Part shown: positions 24,753-31,854 of the stretch, piece by piece | Layout: each line of letters opens with the position of its first letter | How positions within the stretch are numbered: position 1 is the stretch's first letter | Origin: Streptomyces sp. DH41 | GTDB taxonomy: Bacteria > Actinomycetota > Actinomycetes > Streptomycetales > Streptomycetaceae | Assembly: GCF_029813785.1 (NCBI RefSeq) | Contig: NZ_JARVKY010000012.1 | Span: forward strand, 1 to 64,000 | Direction: 5' to 3' | DNA length: 64,000 nucleotides | Program-made: the position numbers and the translations under genes | Notes under the pieces: generated by a model | What the model saw: the letters and a program-made list of their open reading frames with translations, nothing else | Told to the model about the DNA's origin: nothing | Database searches by the model: none

Positions 24753-26017
24753 CCGGCACACCGAGCGGCGCACACCGCCGTGTATCCACTGCAACCACGG
24801 CCGGCCGTCAGGACACCCACCTCGTGGTGATCCGCGGCAACTCGGCGTCAGGCAAGTCAAGCGTGGCCCAGGGCTTGCGAGATCACTACGGCCGCGGTAT
24901 CGCGATCATCGGCCAGGACGTGATCCGCAGGAACGTGCTCAGGGAACACGACACCGCGCGCGGCGCCAACATCGCCCTGCTGGGCAGGATCGCACGCGAC
25001 GCACTGAACGCCGGCTTTCACGTGGTGCTGGAGGGGATCCTGTACGCCGACCGCTACGGCCACATGATCACGTCTCTGGTACGCGACCACCGCGGCATCT
25101 CGAGCTGCTACTACCTGGACGTACCGCTGGAGGCAACGCTGGCCCGGCACGCCTCGAAGGCGGATGCCGCCTACCTGGAGCAAGTCACCGACGACCACCT
25201 CACCTCCTGGTACCGCGAGCTGGATCTGCTGCCCGGCGGTCTGGAGACCGTGGTCCCGGCCGACAGCACGCTGCAGGACACCATCGCGCGCATCCTGCGC
25301 GAAACCGACCTGGCCTCTGCCTCCCCCATCCCACCGCCGCAGTGCAAGCCGTCGCAGGGAGACTCGATGAGCAGTCCGGTGTTGATGTCCGATCCGCGGG
25401 TCGCCGCGGTCCCTGTGCGCGAGTGCGGGGAGCCGCTCGTCGACGTGCGTGACCACGGCTTCCGCGTCGATCCCCGCAAGCAGGATCCGTTGGGCGCGTT
25501 CGCCCACGTCCGGGAGGGCGTACTGGCCCGGCTGGAGCACGCCCGCTCGCTCCTGCCCGCCGGCACCGACCTTCTGTTCATCGAGGGCTACCGGCCGCCG
25601 GCCCTACAGCAGCGCTACTTCACCGAGTACCGGGACGAGTTGGCCGCCGCTCACCCCGACTGGGCAGCTGAGCAGCTGCACCAGGCCGCCAGCCGGTACG
25701 TGTCGCCGCCGGAGATCGCGCCCCACTCCGCGGGCGCGGCCGTGGACGTAACCCTCGTCGACCAGGACGGCCACGAACTCGACCTCGGCACCCGCGTCAA
25801 TGCCTCCCCCGAGGAGAGCGACGGGGCCTGCTTCACTCAAGCCCCGAACCTCAGTGATCGCGCGCGCCACCACCGCACGCTGCTGCTCAACGCTATGGAG
25901 AACGCAGGTTTCACGAACTATGGAACCGAGTTCTGGCACTTCTCGGTAGCGGATCGGTACGGCGCGCTGATGCGGCAGGAGCCGCACGCGCGCTACGGAC
26001 CGATCGAACTGCCCTAG
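24749..26017 (+). CDS. P-loop kinase fused to VanX-type D-Ala-D-Ala dipeptidase
   Basis: One uninterrupted frame of 422 aa. Residues 25-190 are an AAA_33/zeta-like kinase with Walker A GNSASGKS (30-37) and the conserved tail DDHLTSWYRELDLLPGG. A linker of about 15 residues leads to residues 207-422, a complete peptidase M15D/VanX domain. This has Arg282 in GYRPPAL, zinc ligands His326 and Asp333 (PHSAGAAVD) and catalytic Glu394 with ligand His397 (TEFWH). Met207 has its own RBS (AGGGAG), so the dipeptidase may also be made separately. VanX enzymes split D-Ala-D-Ala; the kinase substrate is unknown. The start overlaps the truncated Nudix gene. The chromosomal cell-wall link is inference. Confidence 0.82.
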   Translation: MTGTPSGAHRRVSTATTAGRQDTHLVVIRGNSASGKSSVAQGLRDHYGRGIAIIGQDVIRRNVLREHDTARGANIALLGRIARDALNAGFHVVLEGILYADRYGHMITSLVRDHRGISSCYYLDVPLEATLARHASKADAAYLEQVTDDHLTSWYRELDLLPGGLETVVPADSTLQDTIARILRETDLASASPIPPPQCKPSQGDSMSSPVLMSDPRVAAVPVRECGEPLVDVRDHGFRVDPRKQDPLGAFAHVREGVLARLEHARSLLPAGTDLLFIEGYRPPALQQRYFTEYRDELAAAHPDWAAEQLHQAASRYVSPPEIAPHSAGAAVDVTLVDQDGHELDLGTRVNASPEESDGACFTQAPNLSDRARHHRTLLLNAMENAGFTNYGTEFWHFSVADRYGALMRQEPHARYGPIELP

Positions 26018-26147
26018 CGAGCCGGCATCCTCGTCCACTTTCTCGCCACCCACGCCGGTCCGGAACCACAGGAGCGCGGCCACCGCACCCTGGCGCGCCT
26101 GCGATCCCAAGGCCGCAACGGACGGACCGCATCGAACGGAGGCACGT

Positions 26148-27050
26148 GTGCCTGACGACACCCAGCAGGCGATCCCAGCCGTCCCGAGTCCGGCGACCGG
26201 AGACGAACCACAAGAGCACCACATGCACCTGCTCGGGCGGTACTACCGCCAAGTGGAAGCAGGCCGCAAGACGATCGAAGTGAGGGTGGCCACCCCGCAG
26301 AAGCGCGCCGTCGCAGTCGGTGCCACGGTCGTCTTCCACGACCGGGACACCGGGCGGGAACTCGATGTCATCGTGCAGCGGATCACCCCGTACCACTCCT
26401 TCGAGGATCTGCTCAGCTCGGAGGACACCGTGCGCATCGACCCGGACGGGCCGCCCGGAGAGCTGCTCGCCCACCTCCGCAGCATCTACTCGCCGGCCAA
26501 GGAAGCCCTCGGCGTTCTCGCCCTCGCATTCGACCACCGCCCGGCCCGGCCCGGCCGCCCCATGCCGATGACGGCCGAGGAGTACGCGCAGACCGTCCCC
26601 CACCATACGGTGTACGGCTGCCTCTACATCCGCGACGAGCACGACCGGCCCGTCCAGCTCCGCTCGGTCTACGGCTCAAGACTCTGGCAGTTCCCGGGTG
26701 GCAACCTGGACGCCCCAGGTGAGGACCCGCTGCAGACCGCACGGCGAGAGGCGATCGAGGAGACGAGCCTCGAACTCGGCCTGGACACACCGAAGCTGCT
26801 CCTGACGCACTTCCTGCACGCCGGGCCGCGCCTGCCGCTGAACAAGGTGGGGCTCATCTTCGACGGAGGCCGGCTGACCGCCAGCCAGCTCGGCCGGATC
26901 CGCCTCGATCCCGCCGAGCACGACATGTGGGCCGTCCACGACCTCGCCACCTGGCAGGAGCTGATGGCACCGCGCGCCTTCGCCCGCCTCGACGCCATCG
27001 AACGAGCCCGGCGCGGCGAAGGCCCCGCCTACCTGATCACGCACACCTGA
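26148..27050 (+). CDS. ASCH domain-Nudix hydrolase fusion
   Basis: Predicted cytoplasmic protein of 300 aa from a GTG with GGAGG five bases upstream. Residues 25-128 form an ASCH (PUA-like) domain with HLLGRYYRQVEAGRKTIEVRV. Residues about 150-280 are a Nudix domain with box GGNLDAPGEDPLQTARREAIEETSL-type at 184-208; the E-x7-REAIEE core is intact, but there is one extra residue between the Gly and the first Glu. ASCH domains are thought to bind RNA or nucleotides, and Nudix enzymes cleave nucleoside-diphosphate derivatives. It lies 130 bp after the kinase-VanX gene in the same direction, so may be co-transcribed. Substrate unknown. Confidence 0.82.
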   Translation: MPDDTQQAIPAVPSPATGDEPQEHHMHLLGRYYRQVEAGRKTIEVRVATPQKRAVAVGATVVFHDRDTGRELDVIVQRITPYHSFEDLLSSEDTVRIDPDGPPGELLAHLRSIYSPAKEALGVLALAFDHRPARPGRPMPMTAEEYAQTVPHHTVYGCLYIRDEHDRPVQLRSVYGSRLWQFPGGNLDAPGEDPLQTARREAIEETSLELGLDTPKLLLTHFLHAGPRLPLNKVGLIFDGGRLTASQLGRIRLDPAEHDMWAVHDLATWQELMAPRAFARLDAIERARRGEGPAYLITHT

Positions 27051-27219
27051 CCCCCAGCACACCCACCAGGAGGCAGCCGTGCACGCCGAGGATGCTGGTA
27101 GTTCCGGCTATCAGAAGTTGCGCAATAGGTGCCCCGCGGGCGGCTCGTAGTGCCCGAGCTGCCCTTGTGTGCGACGGGTGGGAGTGGCACCTGCCCGGCC
27201 CCGGGCACGCTGCCGCGAT

Positions 27220-28104
27220 TCACACGATTCGCAGGAGCAGGGTGGCGGCGCAGTGCTCGGCGATGGCCATGGTGGTGAGATTGGGGTTGGCGGAGGGGAG
27301 GGACGGCATCACCGAGGCGTCGATGACGTACAGGTTCTCGAGGCCGTGGACGGCACCGGTGGCTGACACGACCGCTTCGGGGTCGTCCGCCTGGCCCATG
27401 CGGCAGGTGCCCACCGGATGCTGGTAGGTGGCCAGGGTCTGCCGCAGCGCCTGCAGTAGCTGCTCGTCACTGGCGGAGGGCCCAGGGGTGGTTTCCTCGC
27501 CCAGCAAGCCCTGAAGCGGCGGGGTGTGCGCCAGGCGGCGGGCCACTCGCATTCCCTTCACCAGGCGTTCGCCGTCCCGTGGGTCGCTGAGGTAGCCCGG
27601 GTCGATGAGGGGCGACTGCCGGGGGGGCGGTTGAGCGCAGCAGCAGCCGGCCGCGGGAGTGGGGTCGCAGTAGCCCGACGAACAGGGTGAGCACGGCGTT
27701 CCCGTCCTCACCGGTCTCCGGGCCCAGGGGGAAGATGTGCAGGTCCGTCTCGCCTCCCGCAGTGGAGGAGCAGGTGAGGAACATCTGCAGGACGGCGGCG
27801 TGGGGGTCGGGCAGGTCGGTATCCGCGGGGAAGGAGAGGGTGACGGTCGGATGGTCGTGGAGGTGGGCGCCCACGCCCGGAAGGTCGGCCACGACGGGGA
27901 TGCCGAGGTCGCGCAGGTGCCCGGCCGACCCGATCCCCGAGCGCAGGAGCAGAGGCGGGCTGCCGTAAGAACCGGCCGCGAGAACGACCTGCCGCGCCGC
28001 AGTAGGGACGCCTGCTCGTCCGCGAGCCGGACCCCGACCGCCCGGCCCCGCTCCACCACGACACGGTCCACGAGGGTTTGCGCCGGATGGTGAGGTTACG
28101 GCGC
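27220..28104 (-). pseudogene. GMC oxidoreductase, N-truncated and frameshifted
   Basis: Minus-strand translation gives the C-terminal two-thirds of a GMC-family flavoenzyme (choline-dehydrogenase-like) in pieces. NLTIRR and VDRVVVERGRAVGVRLADE are in one frame, DLPGVGAHLHDHPTVTLSFPADTDLP in a second, and then IDPGYLSDPRDGERLVKGMR, HPVGTCRMG and LYVIDASVMPSLPSANPNLTTMAIAEH return to the first. The GxGxxG FAD-binding N-terminus is absent, replaced at about 28105 by the start of another oxidoreductase. At least two frameshifts and a truncation mean no functional product. Confidence 0.85.
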
Positions 28105-28196
28105 CCGCGAGCTTCAGGAACGGGCATGTCGGTGACGGTGAGCTCGTCAGGGGCGACGGGTCCGGACAGGAGGATGGCGTGCATGGTCTTGGGCAT
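28105..28196 (-). pseudogene. N-terminus of quinone oxidoreductase/zinc-type alcohol dehydrogenase
   Basis: Thirty-one codons starting MPKTMHAILLSGPVAPDEL and ending VTDMPVPEARG match the usual beginning of medium-chain quinone oxidoreductases, preceded by GGAAG. The frame then runs directly into GMC-oxidoreductase sequence, marking a deletion fusion. Too short to be functional. Confidence 0.65.
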
Positions 28197-28228
28197 GACG
28201 GTGTTTTTCTTCCGGTGCTCGGGTGGCG

Positions 28229-28597
28229 TCAGGTTCCCTCGGGCCGCCGGCTGCGGGGAGCCGAGCCGAGTGCCAGGTCGTAGGAGTCGGTGACCAGGTT
28301 CTCGACGAGGGCGGCGGTGATGCCCGGGCCGGCGCCCACGGAGACCCAGTGCGTCTTGTCGAGGTAGCGCCCGGCGGTGATCGAGGGATGCGAGACCCGA
28401 AGGCTCCGTCCGTGTTCCGGATCGGCCTTGACCGTGATGATCCGCTCGTCGGGGTCGTCCGTGACGATCAGGAAGACCTTCCCGGCGACCTTGTAGACAT
28501 CGAGCTTCTCGGTGAACGGGCGCCCGCTGCTGGTGCCGGGCAGTGCCTCGGCCGCGCGGCGTGCCGCCTGCTGCAGCCGCACCCCGGTGAGGGTCAT
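28229..28597 (-). CDS. MmcQ/YjbR family protein (copy 2)
   Basis: Protein of 122 aa with the MmcQ/YjbR CyaY-like fold. Blocks ALPGTSSGRPF, VYKVAGKVFLIV, VKADPEHGRSLR and GRYLDKTHWVSV follow the family pattern. Its ATG overlaps the stop of the upstream paralogue by 4 bp (ATGA), so the two are translated together. Proteins of this family are often annotated as DNA-binding, but the biochemical role is unclear. Same gene order and similar sequence to copy 1 indicate tandem duplication. Confidence 0.82.
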   Translation of the reverse strand: MTLTGVRLQQAARRAAEALPGTSSGRPFTEKLDVYKVAGKVFLIVTDDPDERIITVKADPEHGRSLRVSHPSITAGRYLDKTHWVSVGAGPGITAALVENLVTDSYDLALGSAPRSRRPEGT

Positions 28598-28989
28598 CGC
28601 TGGGTCCGGTCATGCCCGGCGAACGTTGCCGGGTCCACCGGCTGCTGCGCCTTCGGGAGATTGGCGACCACCAGCAGATAGGAATCGGTCACCAGCTCCT
28701 CGACGAGACCGCGGTCGAGGGAGCCGCCGCCCTCCAGGGTGATCCAGTGCTTCTTGTTCATGTGGTAGCCGGGAGTGATCTCGGAGTGCTGCTCGCGCAG
28801 CGCCGCCGCCTCGTCGGGGGCGGACTTGACGATCACCATCGGCTCCCCGGTGACGTCGGTGATCAGCATGAAGACCTTGCCACGCACCTTGTGCACGTCC
28901 CACTCCGGACCGAAGGGGTGCTCCAGTGCTGTGCCGGGCAGGCCCTCGGCGCACTCGGCGGCCATCTGCTGCAGCTTCTTGCCGTTCAT
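28594..28989 (-). CDS. MmcQ/YjbR family protein (copy 1)
   Basis: Protein of 131 aa from ATG 28989, preceded by AAGGAG; the open frame extends further upstream without a good start. Family blocks are GLPGTALEHPFGPEWDVHKVRGKVFMLI, VKSAPDEAAALRE and GYHMNKKHWITLEGG. It is clearly paralogous to the downstream gene, roughly 40% identical by eye. Both may form a small dimeric unit; the function is unknown. Confidence 0.82.
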   Translation of the reverse strand: MNGKKLQQMAAECAEGLPGTALEHPFGPEWDVHKVRGKVFMLITDVTGEPMVIVKSAPDEAAALREQHSEITPGYHMNKKHWITLEGGGSLDRGLVEELVTDSYLLVVANLPKAQQPVDPATFAGHDRTQR

Positions 28990-29187
28990 GATGTTCAGCT
29001 CCTTGCTCCCTGCGCGACGGGGCCCAGTGCTCGGCCAACCGTCGGCTCCGCTTTCCCGGCCCTTCTTTCGCAGACGCTCACGAGGAGGCCCCTGCTGCGC
29101 CGCAGAGGGGCGCACCCGCGGCCTGACACCCCAACGATTACCAGCCACCACGTGAACGATCAGGGTTCGCCAGGCCGGGCGATGCGC

Positions 29188-29466
29188 TCAGACGATTTCT
29201 TCAGCTGAGCCGAAGTCCATGTCCATGGGCCGAATGAAGGACCATGTGGAGTGGATGACGCGCCACTGCGAATCCTCCTCCTTCTGGTAGAGCTCGATGC
29301 AGTTGTACTTCATGTCGATGAGGTTGGTGTCCGCGTACACCTGGAAGGTCAGCAACGCCATGTCGTCGCCGAACTGCACGCGCGGGCTGCGCATGTCGTA
29401 GGCATCAGCGTGAAGCTTCCCGTCCAGCTCGTCCAGGAACCCATCGATGCTTTCGTGGTCCTCCAC
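29188..29466 (-). pseudogene. DUF4440/SnoaL-like protein, N-truncated
   Basis: About 92 codons resembling the C-terminal two-thirds of an NTF2-like (DUF4440) protein: YDMRSPRVQFGDDMALLTFQV, then YNCIELYQKEEDSQWRVIHSTWSF. The normal N-terminal helices, about 50 residues, are missing, and the fragment begins where the XRE gene tail ends, suggesting a rearrangement join near 29470. Could still be translated, but an NTF2 fold lacking its N-terminal helices is unlikely to be stable. Confidence 0.55.
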
Positions 29467-29728
29467 CCGCTGCCGCCTTCCTGTCCGACGCCCGGGCGGC
29501 CACCGGTTCGATCAGGTCCTCCATGCGGCACTGGAGGATGTCCAGCAGCGCCATCAGCGTGGTCAGGCTCAGCCGTTCCGGACGCTCGACCACCAGCCGG
29601 TAGACCTGGCTGGCCGACAGGTCGATTCCGCGTTCAGCCAACAAGGGCCGCAGATCGGTGGTGGAGAACATGCCGCGGGTGGCCATGACCTCCCGCAGAT
29701 GCCATCTGTAGTCCAGCTTCGTCGTCAC
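29405..29728 (-). CDS. XRE-family HTH protein, recombinase partner
   Basis: DNA-binding protein of 107 aa. The first 75 residues (KLDYRWHLREVMATRGMFSTTDL, then LSASQVYRLV and LMALLDILQCRMEDLIEPV) are the compact Cro/C1-type helix-turn-helix that accompanies site-specific recombinases in actinobacterial mobile elements. The tail after about residue 80 is basic and low-complexity and overlaps the DUF4440 fragment, probably because the normal end was lost at a junction. It starts 9 bp after the recombinase gene stop. Likely a relic regulator of the mobile element. Confidence 0.75.
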   Translation of the reverse strand: MTTKLDYRWHLREVMATRGMFSTTDLRPLLAERGIDLSASQVYRLVVERPERLSLTTLMALLDILQCRMEDLIEPVAARASDRKAAAGGGPRKHRWVPGRAGREASR

Positions 29729-29737
29729 GTCGTCTCC

Positions 29738-30160
29738 CTACTGTTCCTGGTGCAGGGCCTTGTCCAAGACCTTGCGCATCATCGTGTTCATGAAGTCCCC
29801 GCTCACCCCCGTGCAGAGCGCCGTCGTCGAGGCGTAGCGGTGACCGACCTGCCGTTGGACGAACGCCGGGTCGGCGCCGTCCTCAATCCGATGGGTGACG
29901 TGGCCGTGCCGCAGACAGTGCGGCACAAGATCGGAGTCCAGCCCAAGGGCGTCGCGGTACTCCGCGAAGCGGTCCTCGATCTCCCGGCTCTGCAGCCGGC
30001 CAGCGCGCTCGGTGGGCCACAGGGCCGCGCCAGCCGCGGCACGGTGGCGGGGTCGGATGTCGGTGACGTAGTCGTCGACCGCCTCCACGGCCCAGGGCAT
30101 CACGCTCAGGACGGTCCGCCGACGGGGCGCAGAGCCCTTGGAGCGGGTTCCGGTGCACGA
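29738..30160 (-). pseudogene. tyrosine recombinase, C-terminal fragment with Tyr lost
   Basis: The frame includes TRSKGSAPRRRTVLSVMPWAVEA and then the catalytic region CLRHGHVTHRIEDGADPAFVQRQVGHRYASTTALCTGVSGDFMNT. The Arg (LRHGH) and the VGH histidine of the RHRHY set are present, but the position of the nucleophilic tyrosine (TA-IY-THVS in relatives) is occupied by Cys (ALCTGVS). The core-binding N-terminal domain is missing upstream of about 30160. It is therefore a dead remnant of an integrase-type gene, forming a pair with the XRE gene. Confidence 0.78.
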
Positions 30161-30211
30161 TCCGACGACCGCGGCCGAGGAGTAGTACCCAGCGCGGCTA
30201 CGGTGGTCGAG

Positions 30212-30247
30212 GGGCCCGGTACTGCGTCCCCCGTCGGTACCGGGCCC
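30212..30247 (+). terminator. 11-bp stem hairpin followed by TTT
   Basis: GGGCCCGGTAC at 30212-30222 pairs with GTACCGGGCCC at 30237-30247 around a 14-nt loop. TTT follows on the plus strand. It lies between the recombinase fragment and a small doubtful frame. Confidence 0.65.
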
Positions 30248-30259
30248 TTTCGCGCGCCG

Positions 30260-30454
30260 TCAGGCCCGGCCGCGGAGGCGCGCCCACATGGATGAGCGGG
30301 GCTGGGATACCGCTACGACGGCTTGTCCGAACGCTTCGAGGGCCGTCTCAAGCCGGGTGGTGTTCTTGATGTCACCGACGGCCGCAAGAAGTTCGTTCGT
30401 CGTCTCGACGACACGCTCCCACGGATGACCACCGCGTTCGGCGTACGTCGGCAC
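30260..30454 (-). CDS. small hypothetical protein (doubtful)
   Basis: Sixty-four codons from a GTG: MPTYAERGGHPWERVVETTNE-type start, a helical middle (TTRLETALEAFGQAVVAV) and a basic tail. The composition is more protein-like than neighbouring frames, with balanced acidic and hydrophobic residues, but I recognise no family. It lies in a region full of gene debris and its RBS (AGG) is weak. It may be real, a fragment, or chance. Confidence 0.25.
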   Translation of the reverse strand: MPTYAERGGHPWERVVETTNELLAAVGDIKNTTRLETALEAFGQAVVAVSQPRSSMWARLRGRA

Positions 30455-30999
30455 TGCCCATGCCTACGCCACCACCATCGTCGACCACCTCTCAGTGGGC
30501 GCCCGGGCCGCGATTCCTCGCGACCCGTACGACTTCCTCGCGGAACTCTTCCGGATAGGGCTTGGGCACAGCGACATCCTTCCCACCCGCCCCACAGGGC
30601 GAGCCAGTTCAGATGTCACCCGATCGTGCAACAGACCCTTTCTCATGATGTACCGCCAGCGGACGAAGAACCTCCTGGGACCAGGATGCACCGCGCCCAG
30701 ACACAGCGCCTTGCCCACGCCGACGGCGGCTGAGGGGCAAGCCGGTCTCGGTCTCTCAGTCCGGTCGCCTGCCATGCAACGACTCTGAGGCGATCAATCC
30801 CAGATGCCCGAGTTCCACGGAGCGTAGTCAGCACCAAACCAGCACGGGAGTCAGCACCGTACTGTCAAATCACCCTGAACTGCGCGTCCCGGACGGCACA
30901 TCACAGGATTCCCCATCGCACGGTCGTCCCGGCAGCCCTGTGGAGAACCCGGACCGCCGAGGGCACCACCCGGCTCGGTGTGCGGGCCGCCCCTCTTGC
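30455..30999. other. gene-poor stretch
   Basis: About 545 bp without a gene I can support. One plus-strand frame (about 30430-30580) reads like protein (AYATTIVDHLSVGARA, then AIPRDPYDFLAELFRIGLG) but has no recognisable start or family and may be debris. It contains the right copy of the 22-bp repeat and ends at the conserved right-arm genes. Confidence 0.5.
30827..30848 (+). repeat. right copy of 22-bp near-perfect direct repeat
   Basis: It shares 20 of 22 positions, and 12 consecutive bases AACCAGCACGGG, with 18462-18483 in the same orientation. It lies 150 bp before the first clearly conserved right-arm gene. Confidence 0.6.
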
Positions 31000-31800
31000 T
31001 CAGTGCGCGGTCCAGCCGCCGTCCAGGACCAGTGAGGTGCCGGTGACGAAGGACGCCTGCGGGCCGCACAGGTAGGCCACGGCCTCGGCGACCTCCTCCG
31101 GTTCGATGAGCCGCCGCACGGCGCTGTCCCGCAGCAGTACGTCGGTCAGCACCTGCTCCTCGGGAATGCCGTGTGTCCGGGCCTGGTCGGTGATCTGCCG
31201 CTCGACGAGCGGGGTGCGCACGTAGGCGGGGTTGACGCAGTTCGAGGTGACGCCGTGGGGGGCGCCTTCGAGGGCGGCGGTCTTGGACAGTCCCTCCAGC
31301 CCGTGCTTGGCGGAGACGTAGGCCGCCTTGTAGGCCGAGGCCCGCAGGCCGTGGACGGAGGAGATGTTGACGATGCGGCCCCAGCCCTGCCCGTACATGT
31401 GGGGCAGGGCGCCGCGGATGAGCCGGAAGGGGGCCTCCAGCATCACGGTGAGCACGGTGTGGAAGACGTCCGGCGGGAACTCCTCGATCGGCCGCACCAG
31501 CTGCAGTCCGGCGTTGTTGACGAGGACGTCGGTGCCGGCGGCGGCGACTTCCGCGGCGTCCAGGTCGGTCAGGTCCAGGACGTGGGGTTCGACGCTGCCC
31601 GCGAGGCCCCCGCAGCTCCCGGCGAGGGCGTCCAGCCCGGCGGCGTCCCGGTCGATCGCCCGGACCTTGGCCCCCGCGGCGGCCAGCCGCTGCGCACAGG
31701 CACGGCCGATGCCGCCGGCGGCGCCGGTGACGAGGGCGGTACGGCCGGCGAGGTCGAGCGAGGAGGCGTGGGGGGCCGGAAGGACACTGGGCGAGGTCAT
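31000..31800 (-). CDS. 3-hydroxybutyrate dehydrogenase (SDR family)
   Basis: Short-chain dehydrogenase of 266 aa that likely interconverts 3-hydroxybutyrate and acetoacetate with NAD. Seen: the Rossmann motif TGAAGGIG (about 26-33), NNAG near 95, catalytic Ser in NISSVHG (about 146), YVSAKHG with Tyr-x3-Lys (about 159-163), and the C-terminal LVLDGGWTAH. The motif SSVHGLRAS and the length agree with the 3-hydroxybutyrate dehydrogenase branch rather than generic SDRs. It stands alone, with no polyhydroxyalkanoate genes beside it. Confidence 0.85.
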   Translation of the reverse strand: MTSPSVLPAPHASSLDLAGRTALVTGAAGGIGRACAQRLAAAGAKVRAIDRDAAGLDALAGSCGGLAGSVEPHVLDLTDLDAAEVAAAGTDVLVNNAGLQLVRPIEEFPPDVFHTVLTVMLEAPFRLIRGALPHMYGQGWGRIVNISSVHGLRASAYKAAYVSAKHGLEGLSKTAALEGAPHGVTSNCVNPAYVRTPLVERQITDQARTHGIPEEQVLTDVLLRDSAVRRLIEPEEVAEAVAYLCGPQASFVTGTSLVLDGGWTAH

Positions 31801-31854
31801 GTTCCGACCCTAGGCAGGGCCCGCCCCGCTCCCCATGTGGGCGCGCCCCACACT

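Noticed and set aside
30104..30850. tRNA gene at the right end of the accessory zone as an integration target
   Set aside because: Looked for a cloverleaf with a TTC-type T-loop and a CCA-compatible acceptor near 30790-30850; none fits.
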